From: Candidatus Heimdallarchaeota archaeon | Lineage (GTDB): Archaea; Asgardarchaeota; Heimdallarchaeia; Hodarchaeales; LC-3 | Direction: 5' to 3' | DNA length: 12,921 bases | Assembly: GCA_027364495.1 (NCBI GenBank) | Contig: DAHXPE010000359.1 | Coordinates: 1-12,921 of the forward strand | Part shown: one piece after another, positions 1-6,448 of the stretch | Layout of the letters: every line of letters begins with the position of its first letter | Numbering within the stretch: the stretch's first letter is position 1 | The notes under the pieces: model-generated | What the model was told of the DNA's origin: nothing | The model's database searches: none | The model's input: only the letters and a program-made list of their open reading frames with translations | Program-made: the position numbers and the translations under genes

Positions 1-139
1 TTTTAGTTAGATTTTTAACAAAACTTATACTTTTTAAACTGTCAATAAAGCTGAACTATAATACTTTTACAAAAGATTCTTTATATTGAATTTTGATTTA
101 TTGAATGTAAAATATTAAAGAATAAGGTTGAATGAGAAA

Positions 140-268
140 ATGAATAGTTTAGAATTAATTAAACTATCTATAAGTGAGCAATATGCTGCAGCTATAAAAA
201 TGTTAGAAGATACTATTACTGAATGTCCAGATGATTTATGGCAAAAAACTGATGGTGAAAAAATTTAG
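140..268 (+). pseudogene. DinB-like protein, N-terminal fragment (42 codons)
   Basis: An ATG at 140 opens a 42-codon frame that ends with TAG at 266-268. The translation contains IKMLEDTITECPDDLW, which resembles the first helix of DinB/YfiT-like four-helix proteins, where a similar LEDAI..CPDELW stretch precedes the first metal-binding histidine. The frame stops before that region, so the helices carrying the metal ligands are missing; full members are about 150-170 residues. The last four bases overlap the stop of the convergent zinc-ribbon gene (265-1122), and the bases beyond 268 are coding on the other strand, so the remainder is not there in another frame. A TATA-like TTTATATT lies at 80-87 and AAGGTTG at about 124-130 could be a weak ribosome binding site. 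The family assignment rests on a short match by eye. It is most likely a gene cut by rearrangement, or a chimeric join. Confidence 0.55.
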
Positions 269-1122
269 TGTGTTTTAAGTACAGATCCACAGACTATACA
301 GAAATTTGCATCTGAGTCGGTTGGGGTTCCACAAGTAGAACAATATTTTGAAGGAGCGTTAGCGGGACTCAAAGTCTGAGAAGGTGAATAAATTTGAGCT
401 AATGGGACAATAACTTTCTTAGTATCATTTGATTTATAAGCAACAACAAAGCAAACAACAGTTGCTATAAGTAAAATACTTCCAAAAACAAGTAAGATAA
501 CACCAACAGGTACTAAAATTGGTGCATTAACACCAATCTGAATGTTTGCATCAACACCTTTAGAACCATCAGCTTTCATAACGACAAAGGTTAAATCTTT
601 ATTAAAATCTGAAGATTTAAGGGTAAAATAAAGAACTCCGGTACCAGAAGCTATCCAAAAAGATTGATTTGATGGATCGGATAATAAAGAACCGTTCTTA
701 TCGACATTCATTGCATAAGTTGTAATAGAATTTTCATTTATGTTACTTACTACTACATAGCGAACATTATTTAGATATTGCTGAACATCAGCAGTAGAAG
801 CAAGACCTAAAAAATATGAATCTGCTTTAATTCTAATATTAACTATTTTTTCATAATTAACATTTGAAAGATACATACTCATATTACCATTATGCCCATT
901 AGAAGCTTGATTAGGCGTGGTGTCTATTTTAAATGATTGAGAAACAAATGCATAAGAACTGTTACTTTGGAGGTGAAATATTGGAGAATTCATATAACCC
1001 TGATTGTCTGCAATAACTGCTGGAACTGTAAGAACAGCAATCCCACCAATTAACATGGAAACAGAAATAATTAAGAAAAATAAACCAAAAATCGAACCTA
1101 ATACTCTAACAAGGGTGGCCAT
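265..1122 (-). CDS. Two-helix membrane protein with C-terminal zinc ribbon
   Basis: This 285-residue protein starts at ATG 1122-1120. Residues about 7-38 form a hydrophobic segment (membrane anchor or uncleaved signal). Residues about 40-198 look extracytoplasmic and rich in Asn/Ser. Residues about 201-229 form a second membrane helix, followed by a Pro/Ser linker and a zinc ribbon with Cys261, Cys264, Cys275 and Cys278. The middle domain has a recurring archaeal and actinobacterial signature: YFLGLAS.ADVQQYL, then FWIASGTG, then VVMKADGSKGVD just before the second helix. I know these only as hypothetical proteins, so the function is unknown; the topology suggests an outside sensory or surface domain tied to a cytoplasmic zinc ribbon. 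No clear ribosome binding site precedes the start. An A/T box on the minus strand at about 1159-1167 would allow a short leader. T-rich stretches right after the stop, inside the DinB fragment, may end transcription. Confidence 0.8.
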   Translation of the reverse strand: MATLVRVLGSIFGLFFLIISVSMLIGGIAVLTVPAVIADNQGYMNSPIFHLQSNSSYAFVSQSFKIDTTPNQASNGHNGNMSMYLSNVNYEKIVNIRIKADSYFLGLASTADVQQYLNNVRYVVVSNINENSITTYAMNVDKNGSLLSDPSNQSFWIASGTGVLYFTLKSSDFNKDLTFVVMKADGSKGVDANIQIGVNAPILVPVGVILLVFGSILLIATVVCFVVAYKSNDTKKVIVPLAQIYSPSQTLSPANAPSKYCSTCGTPTDSDANFCIVCGSVLKTH

Positions 1123-1320
1123 ATTCTAATCAACTTTGAAAAATTTGTGTTCAACAAATATTATATCTCTTAGATCCTTTTAAATATTTGAAATGAGGTA
1201 TATGAATAGATAGATTTAGTAAAAATTAGTAAGAAATTGTTTTTACAGATTTTAATACGATAAAATAATCTCAAATTGACCTTATCATATGCCAATAATT
1301 TTATTATGTGAGGTTAATTA

Positions 1321-1343
1321 TAAAAAAACTAATATTTTTAGTT
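1321..1343 (-). terminator. Hairpin plus T7 terminator of the ABC operon
   Basis: Read on the minus strand, AACTAA (1343-1338) and TTAGTT (1332-1327) form a 6-bp stem with a 5-base loop, followed by a run of seven T at 1328-1322. The permease stop codon lies in the first arm. The wider stretch 1323-1360 also has a 10-bp inverted pair (AAAAAACTAA / TTAGTTTTTT). A hairpin followed by T's directly at the end of the permease gene is a convincing transcription end; in archaea the T tract alone could suffice. Confidence 0.55.
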
Positions 1344-3098
1344 AGGAACGTTAGTTTTTTCACTTATATTTAACCAAGTATATTTTGAAGCAGTAAATAA
1401 CAACCCAATAAAGGAGAAAAAATCCAATAGTACTAAAACCAGTAATCCATAGCTATTAACCAATAACGATTTTTTCTGAATGATTTGTACTGGATCATAT
1501 AAACTGAAAAGTCCTCTCATATACCAAGTATTTAATGATGAGACTAAGAAACTTAGTATAAAGGTCCCAATAATTGTTAAAATGAAGATACCAGCAATAA
1601 TACCTCCTTTATTTTTAAAAAGTAAAGCAATGGTTGCAGTGAAGGTAATTATAAAAATATAGAGAGGTAATAGACTTATAATTGCCATAATTTCCCATTC
1701 CTTATCATAGGTTTTACCATTCAAAGCTTCTGTAAATAATAAAAGAAAAACTGATACTATTGTGAGTATTACTAATTCAATGAAAATTGCAATTAATCTT
1801 TGTATAACTACTTGCTTGTTATCAAGTGATAACCCACCAAGAATCTCTCCATAGCCTGAATTAGCATCTCTTCTAATAGCTTTACTAACCCAAAAGTAAC
1901 TTAGTGGTAAAAATATTATCCAAATGATTCCCACTGTATTAGTGCAAAGAAACCATAAATAGGGAGCGGTACTTAAATTATGACCGTACGTAAAAACAGA
2001 AAAAATAGGTGTTTGTCCAAAACTGTGAATGGAAGCTTCAACAGCAGTATTACCTGGATAATGACTAATTTGAAAGGGAAAAAGTAGAAAAAGAGCAAAA
2101 CTTCCTATAAATAATAGAATATTATCAGAATAAATAAAATCTGCCATTAGTGGATATTTTGGTGCGAATATTCTCCCCCAAAATACAAAAGGATTATTTC
2201 TAACATTTTTTGGAAAAAAACCTGATTTTACTTTATTTATGCTATTTAAGAATGAATGATATAGTACACGAAATGGAGTCAATAATTTTTTTACCAGAGA
2301 ATCGTTGGTTCGTGAGACATTTGATATGGCTATTTTCCTTTTTAAAAATACTCGGAAAAAACTTATGTGAAGACCAGCGTCATCTATTAAATCTTTCTTG
2401 TCAAAAATTACTATGGTAACGATTAATAAAATAAAACTGTAAATTACGAGCATTACCGGGTAAAAATGAAACGATATAGAAAATATATTTGCCTCTTTGG
2501 CATAGGATCCATATAATATGTACTGATTTGGTTGATAATAAGAGAAAGGAACTAAATCTAGTAAGTAGTTCAAATTTGCATTAATTCTAAAAACTGTTTG
2601 CGATACAAAACTTACCAATACTATTAGAATAGCTAGTTGAAGACCCTTGGTAGTATTACTCATTAATAAACCAAGAAAAACTCCTAAGAGCAATCCAAAT
2701 ATGCCAAAAAGAATTCCCCAACCAGTTATTGTATCAATTTTGTCCTGAGTAAAAAGTCCTTTAGGTCCAAAAGAATGAACTGACAAAAATATAAATTGTA
2801 TTATAAAGAATGCAATTATTGGTGTAAGACTTGAAAAAATTCTGACTAAGAGCATTTTTTTTCTTGATACTGGCAATGTATGCAATAATTCCCCAGTTTT
2901 TTCTGAAATTGATTGAACACTTGTCCTTACACCGGTCGTTATAGTATACGTTAATAACCCAATGACCAGAAAAGGAATCAGAAAAGTCAGCCATAAATCA
3001 TACATCCATATCGCATAACTGATGAGAAAAATCATCCAAGAAACGTGCCAGGCTATATTATGCCTTAATTCAGTTAGATAAATCGAAAATGCTTTCAT
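1338..3098 (-). CDS. ABC-2 type transporter permease, two-half fusion
   Basis: This 586-residue integral membrane protein has about twelve hydrophobic segments and is the likely membrane part of the ABC exporter whose ATPase lies just upstream. It appears to be two ABC-2 permease halves in one chain. The first half (about 1-235) has a cytoplasmic segment SEKTGELLHTLPVSRKKMLL (66-85). The second half (about 300-575) has the matching ANSGYGEILGGLSLDNKQVV (412-431). Both segments follow the second helix of their half, where ABC-2 permeases meet the ATPase. Similar DLVPFSYYQPNQ (182-193) and LFSLYDPVQ (530-538) stretches precede the last helix of each half. A charged linker (about 235-300) joins the halves. 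ATG 3098-3096 is preceded by GAGGAG, embedded in the last codons of the ATPase gene, and the gap is two bases, so translation is probably coupled. The substrate cannot be read from the sequence. Confidence 0.88.
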   Translation of the reverse strand: MKAFSIYLTELRHNIAWHVSWMIFLISYAIWMYDLWLTFLIPFLVIGLLTYTITTGVRTSVQSISEKTGELLHTLPVSRKKMLLVRIFSSLTPIIAFFIIQFIFLSVHSFGPKGLFTQDKIDTITGWGILFGIFGLLLGVFLGLLMSNTTKGLQLAILIVLVSFVSQTVFRINANLNYLLDLVPFSYYQPNQYILYGSYAKEANIFSISFHFYPVMLVIYSFILLIVTIVIFDKKDLIDDAGLHISFFRVFLKRKIAISNVSRTNDSLVKKLLTPFRVLYHSFLNSINKVKSGFFPKNVRNNPFVFWGRIFAPKYPLMADFIYSDNILLFIGSFALFLLFPFQISHYPGNTAVEASIHSFGQTPIFSVFTYGHNLSTAPYLWFLCTNTVGIIWIIFLPLSYFWVSKAIRRDANSGYGEILGGLSLDNKQVVIQRLIAIFIELVILTIVSVFLLLFTEALNGKTYDKEWEIMAIISLLPLYIFIITFTATIALLFKNKGGIIAGIFILTIIGTFILSFLVSSLNTWYMRGLFSLYDPVQIIQKKSLLVNSYGLLVLVLLDFFSFIGLLFTASKYTWLNISEKTNVPN

Positions 3099-3100
3099 AA

Positions 3101-3994
3101 TTAAATCTCCTCTTTTTGATAAAGTGGTAAAAAATATTCTTCAAGATTTGGTTCAGGGATAACAAAATCATCAATATATTCTAAATTGCTTATTTTTTTT
3201 ACAAATTCTTTAGTTGAATAATTAAAATACGCCGTAACTTTTCCATTGGAATCAGTACTAATTTTGGCATCTAATTTAGAAGCTAATTCGTCAATTGAAT
3301 AGCCATTACTCTTTTTAAAAATTGCCTTTCTAGGTACTTTCTGTAATAATTTTTCAACATCTCCGTTTGAAATGATTTTTCCTTCCTTGATTACTGTAAC
3401 AATATTACAGAGGGACTGAACCTCAGTCAAAATATGAGATGAAATAAAGATTGTTTTGCCTCTTTTGGAAAAATTTTGTATAGTTTTATCAAAAACTGCT
3501 TGCATTAAAGGATCAAGACCAGATGTTGGCTCGTCAGCAATAAGAATTTCAGGATCATGCATCAAAGCTTGGACAATACTCACTTTCTGTCTATTGCCTT
3601 TTGAAAGTTCCCTAGTTTTGCGATTCAGATCAAGGTCAAATTCTGAAACTAAATCATCAAATAAAGGTGCTCCACCACGTAATTTAGCAATGTAACGAAG
3701 ATATTCTCCGACAGTGTAATGTCTATAAAGTTCGTAATCAGAAGGTAAGTAGCCAATCATTTGTTTAGCCTCAATAGTTCCTGCTTCAGACCCAAAAATT
3801 GAAACTTGCCCATTTGTTTGTTTTAATAATCCAACAAGAATTCTGATGGTAGTTGTTTTTCCTGCACCATTTGGACCAAGAAAGCCATGAATTGATCCTT
3901 TTTCAACAGTAAAAGAAACATGTTCAATACCTCTATTACGACCGTAGTATTTTGTAAGGTCTGATACATCAATTGCGGTTTTGATAGAATCCAT
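3101..3994 (-). CDS. ABC transporter ATP-binding protein (DrrA/CcmA-type)
   Basis: This cytoplasmic ATPase would drive the adjacent ABC-2 permease. Counting from ATG 3994, Walker A is GPNGAGKT at 40-47, the signature motif is LSKGNRQK at 130-137, Walker B is ILIADEPT at 150-157 with Asp154 and Glu155, the D-loop is SGLD at 158-161 and the switch histidine is His187. The Q-loop position reads IGYLPSD, with no glutamine, as is common in drug-resistance type ATPases with GYLPE. Residues about 215-297 form the variable C-terminal extension of this subfamily. The frame extends to a GTG at 4003, but AGGTGA lies about five bases before ATG 3994, which makes ATG the better start; it leaves 297 residues. 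It is the first gene of a two-gene operon and sits downstream of a 28-bp palindrome that probably controls it. Confidence 0.92.
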   Translation of the reverse strand: MDSIKTAIDVSDLTKYYGRNRGIEHVSFTVEKGSIHGFLGPNGAGKTTTIRILVGLLKQTNGQVSIFGSEAGTIEAKQMIGYLPSDYELYRHYTVGEYLRYIAKLRGGAPLFDDLVSEFDLDLNRKTRELSKGNRQKVSIVQALMHDPEILIADEPTSGLDPLMQAVFDKTIQNFSKRGKTIFISSHILTEVQSLCNIVTVIKEGKIISNGDVEKLLQKVPRKAIFKKSNGYSIDELASKLDAKISTDSNGKVTAYFNYSTKEFVKKISNLEYIDDFVIPEPNLEEYFLPLYQKEEI

Positions 3995-4145
3995 AATTGT
4001 CACCTATTATAATTTTTAGTTTATTTTTTTATCTTGTCTTATTTTTATCTTCTAAATTTATTTTCAAGATTTTTTGTTCAATTTTTAGCTTTTTTTGTCA
4101 TTTTTTCAAATATTTTATACTAAAGTCAATTATTGAACTTATATT

Positions 4146-4173
4146 ATATTTTTATACTCGAGTATAAAAATAT
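4146..4173. promoter_or_regulatory. 28-bp perfect palindrome, probable TetR operator of the ABC operon
   Basis: All 14 base pairs of this palindrome match around a central CTCGAG; the core reads TTTATACTCGAGTATAAA. It lies about 165 bases upstream of the ATPase start, and it contains or abuts TATA-like sequence on the minus strand. The same pattern, TTTAWACTCRAGTWTAAA, recurs at 5170-5187 upstream of the TetR gene. TetR dimers bind such palindromes, so a shared site before the regulator and its neighbouring transporter is the expected layout. Binding itself is inferred. Confidence 0.6.
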
Positions 4174-4229
4174 TTGTAAATTAGTAAAAAAAATATATAT
4201 TTAAAAAATTAAATTTGGTACTAAAAGAT

Positions 4230-4250
4230 TTAAAAAAAATTTTTTTTTAA
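4230..4250 (-). terminator. Possible T-tract terminator of the TetR gene
   Basis: A run of eight A and nine T flanked by TT and AA makes a near-perfect A/T palindrome. On the minus strand it gives a T8 tract about 115 bases after the regulator's stop codon. Archaeal RNA polymerase stops at such T runs. It also separates the regulator transcript from the ABC promoter. In this very A/T-rich sequence chance is a real alternative. Confidence 0.35.
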
Positions 4251-4363
4251 GTAAATAAAGGAAATTTTTAGATTAAATAGATGTGCCAAGGTAAAAACCG
4301 TCCTAAAAAAACCCAAACTTCAAAATTAAAGTGGAAAAATAAAATAAAATCATAAAAATGAAA

Positions 4364-5071
4364 TTATTGATAATTCTTAATTCCATGTTCAATAATCTTT
4401 ATAATAATATCAAGATCGTCCTTTATTTCCTCGTCCTGCCTTTTAAGCAATTTACCTATGACAATAGTTTCTCTAATCATAAATACAAAATTAATGAAAA
4501 TTCTTCTCATTTTTATATAGAATTCAGTATCAATTGATGCGTTTTTAAAAATATTAACGAATATTTGATCTACTAATTTCACCAGATTAGCTTCGAGATT
4601 GCGATATTCTTCCTCACTTTCTGTTATTGCCAATCCTTGGGCGATTTTTTCATACACTCTTTTATTAATTAATAAACTCTCAGCAGATAAAAGAAGTCCT
4701 GAATGAGCTGGATAAATATCATCAAACTTAACATATGCTTGAATAATTGTTCTTAATTCTTTGTTATTACCTGCTGAATTAAATTCATCAGTTAAAAGTT
4801 TAAGAAACAGTTTATATATATTTGATAATACACCGGTTAATAAATCATCTTTTGATTCAAAATAATTATAAACAGTGGCTTTAGCATTACCGGAATTTAA
4901 AGCTATATCTTCTACTTTTGCGTTTGCATAACCTTTTTCGATAAATTCCTTTTCAGCATATTTAATAATTGTTTCTCTATTTATTTGCCTTTTTCTCATT
5001 TTTCTGAGATTTTTAGAAGATGAGTCTTCTTGTTCTTTGCTCAATGTTTTCAAAACTTCTAATTTATTCAT
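4364..5071 (-). CDS. TetR/AcrR family transcriptional regulator
   Basis: This is a DNA-binding repressor type. The N-terminal TetR domain covers residues about 30-75 from ATG 5071: helix 1 with ETIIKYAEKEFIEKGY, then the helix-turn-helix VEDIALNSGNAKATVYNYF and the usual ESKDDLL that follows it. The rest (about 80-235) is a helical ligand-binding and dimer domain with no recognisable ligand. A charged extension of about 27 residues precedes the domain. The frame reaches upstream to a TTG at 5080, but no ribosome binding site supports it, so ATG 5071 is chosen (235 residues, a usual family length being 190-230). It lies upstream of and parallel to the ABC pair. Palindromes of the same pattern lie before this gene and before the ABC pair, which suggests that it controls itself and the exporter, perhaps responding to the exported compound. 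Confidence 0.88.
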   Translation of the reverse strand: MNKLEVLKTLSKEQEDSSSKNLRKMRKRQINRETIIKYAEKEFIEKGYANAKVEDIALNSGNAKATVYNYFESKDDLLTGVLSNIYKLFLKLLTDEFNSAGNNKELRTIIQAYVKFDDIYPAHSGLLLSAESLLINKRVYEKIAQGLAITESEEEYRNLEANLVKLVDQIFVNIFKNASIDTEFYIKMRRIFINFVFMIRETIVIGKLLKRQDEEIKDDLDIIIKIIEHGIKNYQ

Positions 5072-5169
5072 ATAAAGCAATTATTCTCTAAAATTAGGAA
5101 AATTTTTTACATTGGTTATTATTGTCAACAACTTGTATCAATTCAATTTAAAAAATCCTTAAGTCAAAA

Positions 5170-5187
5170 TTTAAACTCAAGTTTAAA
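5170..5187. promoter_or_regulatory. 18-bp palindrome, probable TetR autoregulatory operator
   Basis: TTTAAACTCAAGTTTAAA has 8-bp arms, perfectly paired around CA. It differs from the core at 4151-4168 only at the W positions and one central base. It lies about 107 bases upstream of the regulator's ATG and covers a TATA-like TTTAAA, so binding here would repress the regulator. It is also 18 bases upstream of the small plus-strand ORF at 5206. Confidence 0.55.
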
Positions 5188-5205
5188 AACTTTAAGGAGA
5201 AAAAA

Positions 5206-5259
5206 ATGAATTCTAGAATAACAATTCGGAAAAGTTCCAACTTAAACATATATTTTTGA
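5206..5259 (+). other. 17-codon ORF with strong ribosome binding site, possible gene remnant
   Basis: AAGGAGA at 5194-5200 stands five bases before ATG 5206, the best-looking ribosome binding site in the gene-free region. The frame reads MNSRITIRKSSNLNIYF and then TGA. Either this is a short leader peptide, or the start of a gene that has decayed; the same frame afterwards meets TAG, TAA and TGA stops before about 5345. I recognise no family. The start lies directly behind the probable TetR operator, facing away from the TetR gene, so it could once have been the regulator's divergent target. Confidence 0.3.
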
Positions 5260-5395
5260 TGTTAGTATCAGGATGACTATGAGTCAAGCCAATAATCATT
5301 TACAATAATTTCAGAGATTCGATATACTAACATTGATCAAACCTGATTTGAATCTGATGATTTAAAACTGTTAACAACAGTTAATTACTTAATAT

Positions 5396-5840
5396 TTAAA
5401 TTTTTTCATAAAAATTATTTATTTCATTAATTACATCATCTAAGTCTTTAGAAATACTACTTTTTTATCCTTAAACATTAATAATTGTCTAAATATCGGT
5501 AAATTGCGACTAGATCCAAGCAATAATGGTTTTTATGTTTTGACATTGTTAAAAGTTTGTCCATGTAAAAATCTAATATCAAAAGAAATTTCAGCACAAT
5601 CAGGAAAAACATTTGCTTTTGTTCCACTTTGGATAATTGTTGGAACAACTGTCATTCGTAAACAAGAATAGAAAAATCGAGCTAGGCCAAAGTTTTTTTG
5701 TTCAAGATGATCAATAAACTTGTCAGCAATTTTTGGATCTAGTAAAGAGAATCATATGATGTTTTCTAACTTTAATCCTTAACAGTATCTTTCCATGCAT
5801 CAGCCATAAATTGATTTTTGCCATGTTTTAAAAAATCTGA
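5396..5840 (-). pseudogene. Decayed M20-family metallopeptidase (dimerisation-domain region)
   Basis: An open stretch on the minus strand, 5751-5533, reads FSLLDPKIADKFIDHLEQ, then LRMTVVPTIIQSGTKANVFP, then AEISFDIRFLHGQT. The TVVPTII..GTKANVFPD....FDIRFLPGQ-like block is characteristic of M20 carboxypeptidases and deacylases (acetylornithine deacetylase / succinyl-diaminopimelate desuccinylase relatives), just where the dimerisation domain starts. There is no start codon in context. A stop precedes it (5754-5752) and TAA ends it at 5533. A second piece in another frame, 5458-5396, reads SISKDLDDVINEINNFYEKI and would suit a following helix. A third, 5840-5775, ends MADAWKDTVKD at TAA 5774. 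The metal-binding N-terminal half (HxD, E-E, D, H ligands) and the C-terminus are not found. So this is the middle of a gene broken by frameshifts and stops, not a functional enzyme. Confidence 0.65.
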
Positions 5841-5951
5841 TGCACAGACTTAAGGAGGCTAATTATTAGTAATACTACATATTCTAATAAATTTGATTTG
5901 GTAAAATTTTTAAACTATAATAAATTTCATGTAATTACTTAGATTTCTCGG

Positions 5952-5981
5952 AGGTATTGATTCCTTGGACTGGCAATACCT
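5952..5981. repeat. 8-bp inverted repeat, AGGTATTG / CAATACCT
   Basis: The arms are 5952-5959 and 5974-5981 with a 14-base loop. It is one of the few G/C-containing hairpins in the gene-free region. Its role is unknown; it may be a structure in a remnant or leader RNA. Confidence 0.35.
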
Positions 5982-6099
5982 GTAAGTTTCTTGTTTATAA
6001 CAGTATTATATTTATTTGAAAGAAACAACTTATTGGTTTTTCAAAATAATGTTAATGACAGTAGTCCAGAGTTCCGTTCTGAATCTAATAATTTAAGAA

Positions 6100-6121
6100 T
6101 GATTTTTTTTTTCAAAAATCA
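6100..6121. repeat. 8-bp hairpin, TGATTTTT / AAAAATCA
   Basis: The arms are 6100-6107 and 6114-6121 around a 6-base loop. The long T run (6103-6112) could stop plus-strand transcription coming from the remnant region before the trp promoter. It may be chance in A/T-rich DNA. Confidence 0.3.
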
Positions 6122-6246
6122 CTTTTTTGAATCAATTAGTTTTAAATTCTTTTCTTTAAGCCATCAGAGACCTTGGCGTTCATGGTATTGAATTAAAGGT
6201 AATACTATAACGTTATCGTTTTAGAACATGATTTTTTGACCTTTTT

Positions 6247-6277
6247 TTAAAAATAAAATTTTTGATTTTATTTTTAA
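6247..6277. repeat. 13-bp perfect A/T inverted repeat
   Basis: The arms TTAAAAATAAAAT (6247-6259) and ATTTTATTTTTAA (6265-6277) pair perfectly around a 5-base loop. It lies about 175 bases upstream of trpD. It may be a regulator binding site or a weak terminator; nothing here decides. Confidence 0.4.
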
Positions 6278-6448
6278 TTTTGGTCCAAACCTGATTAATT
6301 TTGCATTCCCCTTTAGAAAACGCCAATGATAGACTAAATCGCTTTAAAAAAGTGTTTAAAAAATTTTTAAGAATTTTATTAATAAATAAAGTTAAAATTA
6401 TGATTAAAAATGAATTAAAAATAATTACCATAATATAGGGTAAAAAAT

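Larger units (their letters stand above)
3995..4363. other. Intergenic regulatory stretch between TetR and ABC genes
   Basis: I see no credible gene here. The stretch is extremely A/T-rich. Going in the direction of transcription (leftward) it holds the likely TetR terminator (A8T9 tract, 4230-4250), the perfect palindrome at 4146-4173, a TATA-like GTATAAAATA on the minus strand (4120-4111), and a leader of about 90-120 bases to the ATPase start with the AGGTGA ribosome binding site. A promoter in or beside the palindrome would be blocked when a regulator binds it. Confidence 0.55.
5072..5395. other. Gene-free stretch upstream of the TetR gene
   Basis: This holds the TetR promoter region with the second operator (5170-5187), a 17-codon ORF on the plus strand (5206-5259), a 10-bp inverted pair (5259-5268 / 5324-5333) and a small hairpin, AACTGTT-AAC-AACAGTT, at 5366-5382. 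The plus-strand frame of the short ORF, read through four stops, continues to look somewhat protein-like (EIRYTNIDQT then FESDDLKLLTTVNYL) up to about 5400. This may be a dead gene I cannot name, or chance. Confidence 0.4.
5841..6448. other. Non-coding A/T-rich region upstream of the trp operon
   Basis: No convincing gene is seen on either strand. Three inverted repeats stand out at 5952-5981, 6100-6121 and 6247-6277. A short plus-strand reading at 6160-6207 (AIRDLGVHGIELKV) looks protein-like but has no start and I cannot place it. No anthranilate synthase remnant is visible: there is no HPES-type TrpG end and no TrpE block. The trp promoter must lie in the last 100 bases or so, which hold several A/T boxes (for example TTTATTAATAAATA at about 6375-6388), but I cannot choose one. 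No Trp-rich leader peptide is seen. Confidence 0.45.

Noticed and set aside
3456..3695. 79-codon plus-strand ORF opposite the ABC ATPase
   Set aside because: It lies wholly antisense to the Walker B and signature region of a well-supported gene; its composition is that of a shadow frame.
5213..5299. Minus-strand 28-codon ORF with GLTHSHPDTN, resembling the metallo-beta-lactamase HxHxDH motif
   Set aside because: The final histidine of the motif is missing, the ORF has no ribosome binding site and nothing of the fold follows or precedes it. Treated as chance.
5259..5333. 10-bp inverted repeat (5259-5268 / 5324-5333), considered as ends of a small mobile element
   Set aside because: Only 75 bases long, no flanking target duplication and no other copy seen in the window.
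5991..6191. 66-codon plus-strand ORF
   Set aside because: Phe-rich reading through T runs, no ribosome binding site, no recognisable motif.
6160..6207. Plus-strand reading AIRDLGVHGIELKV, protein-like
   Set aside because: No start, 16 codons between stops or frame loss, and no family that I can name with support.
5841..6448. Trp attenuator leader peptide or TrpY-type box before trpD
   Set aside because: No short ORF with clustered Trp codons and no TGTACA box was found close to trpD.
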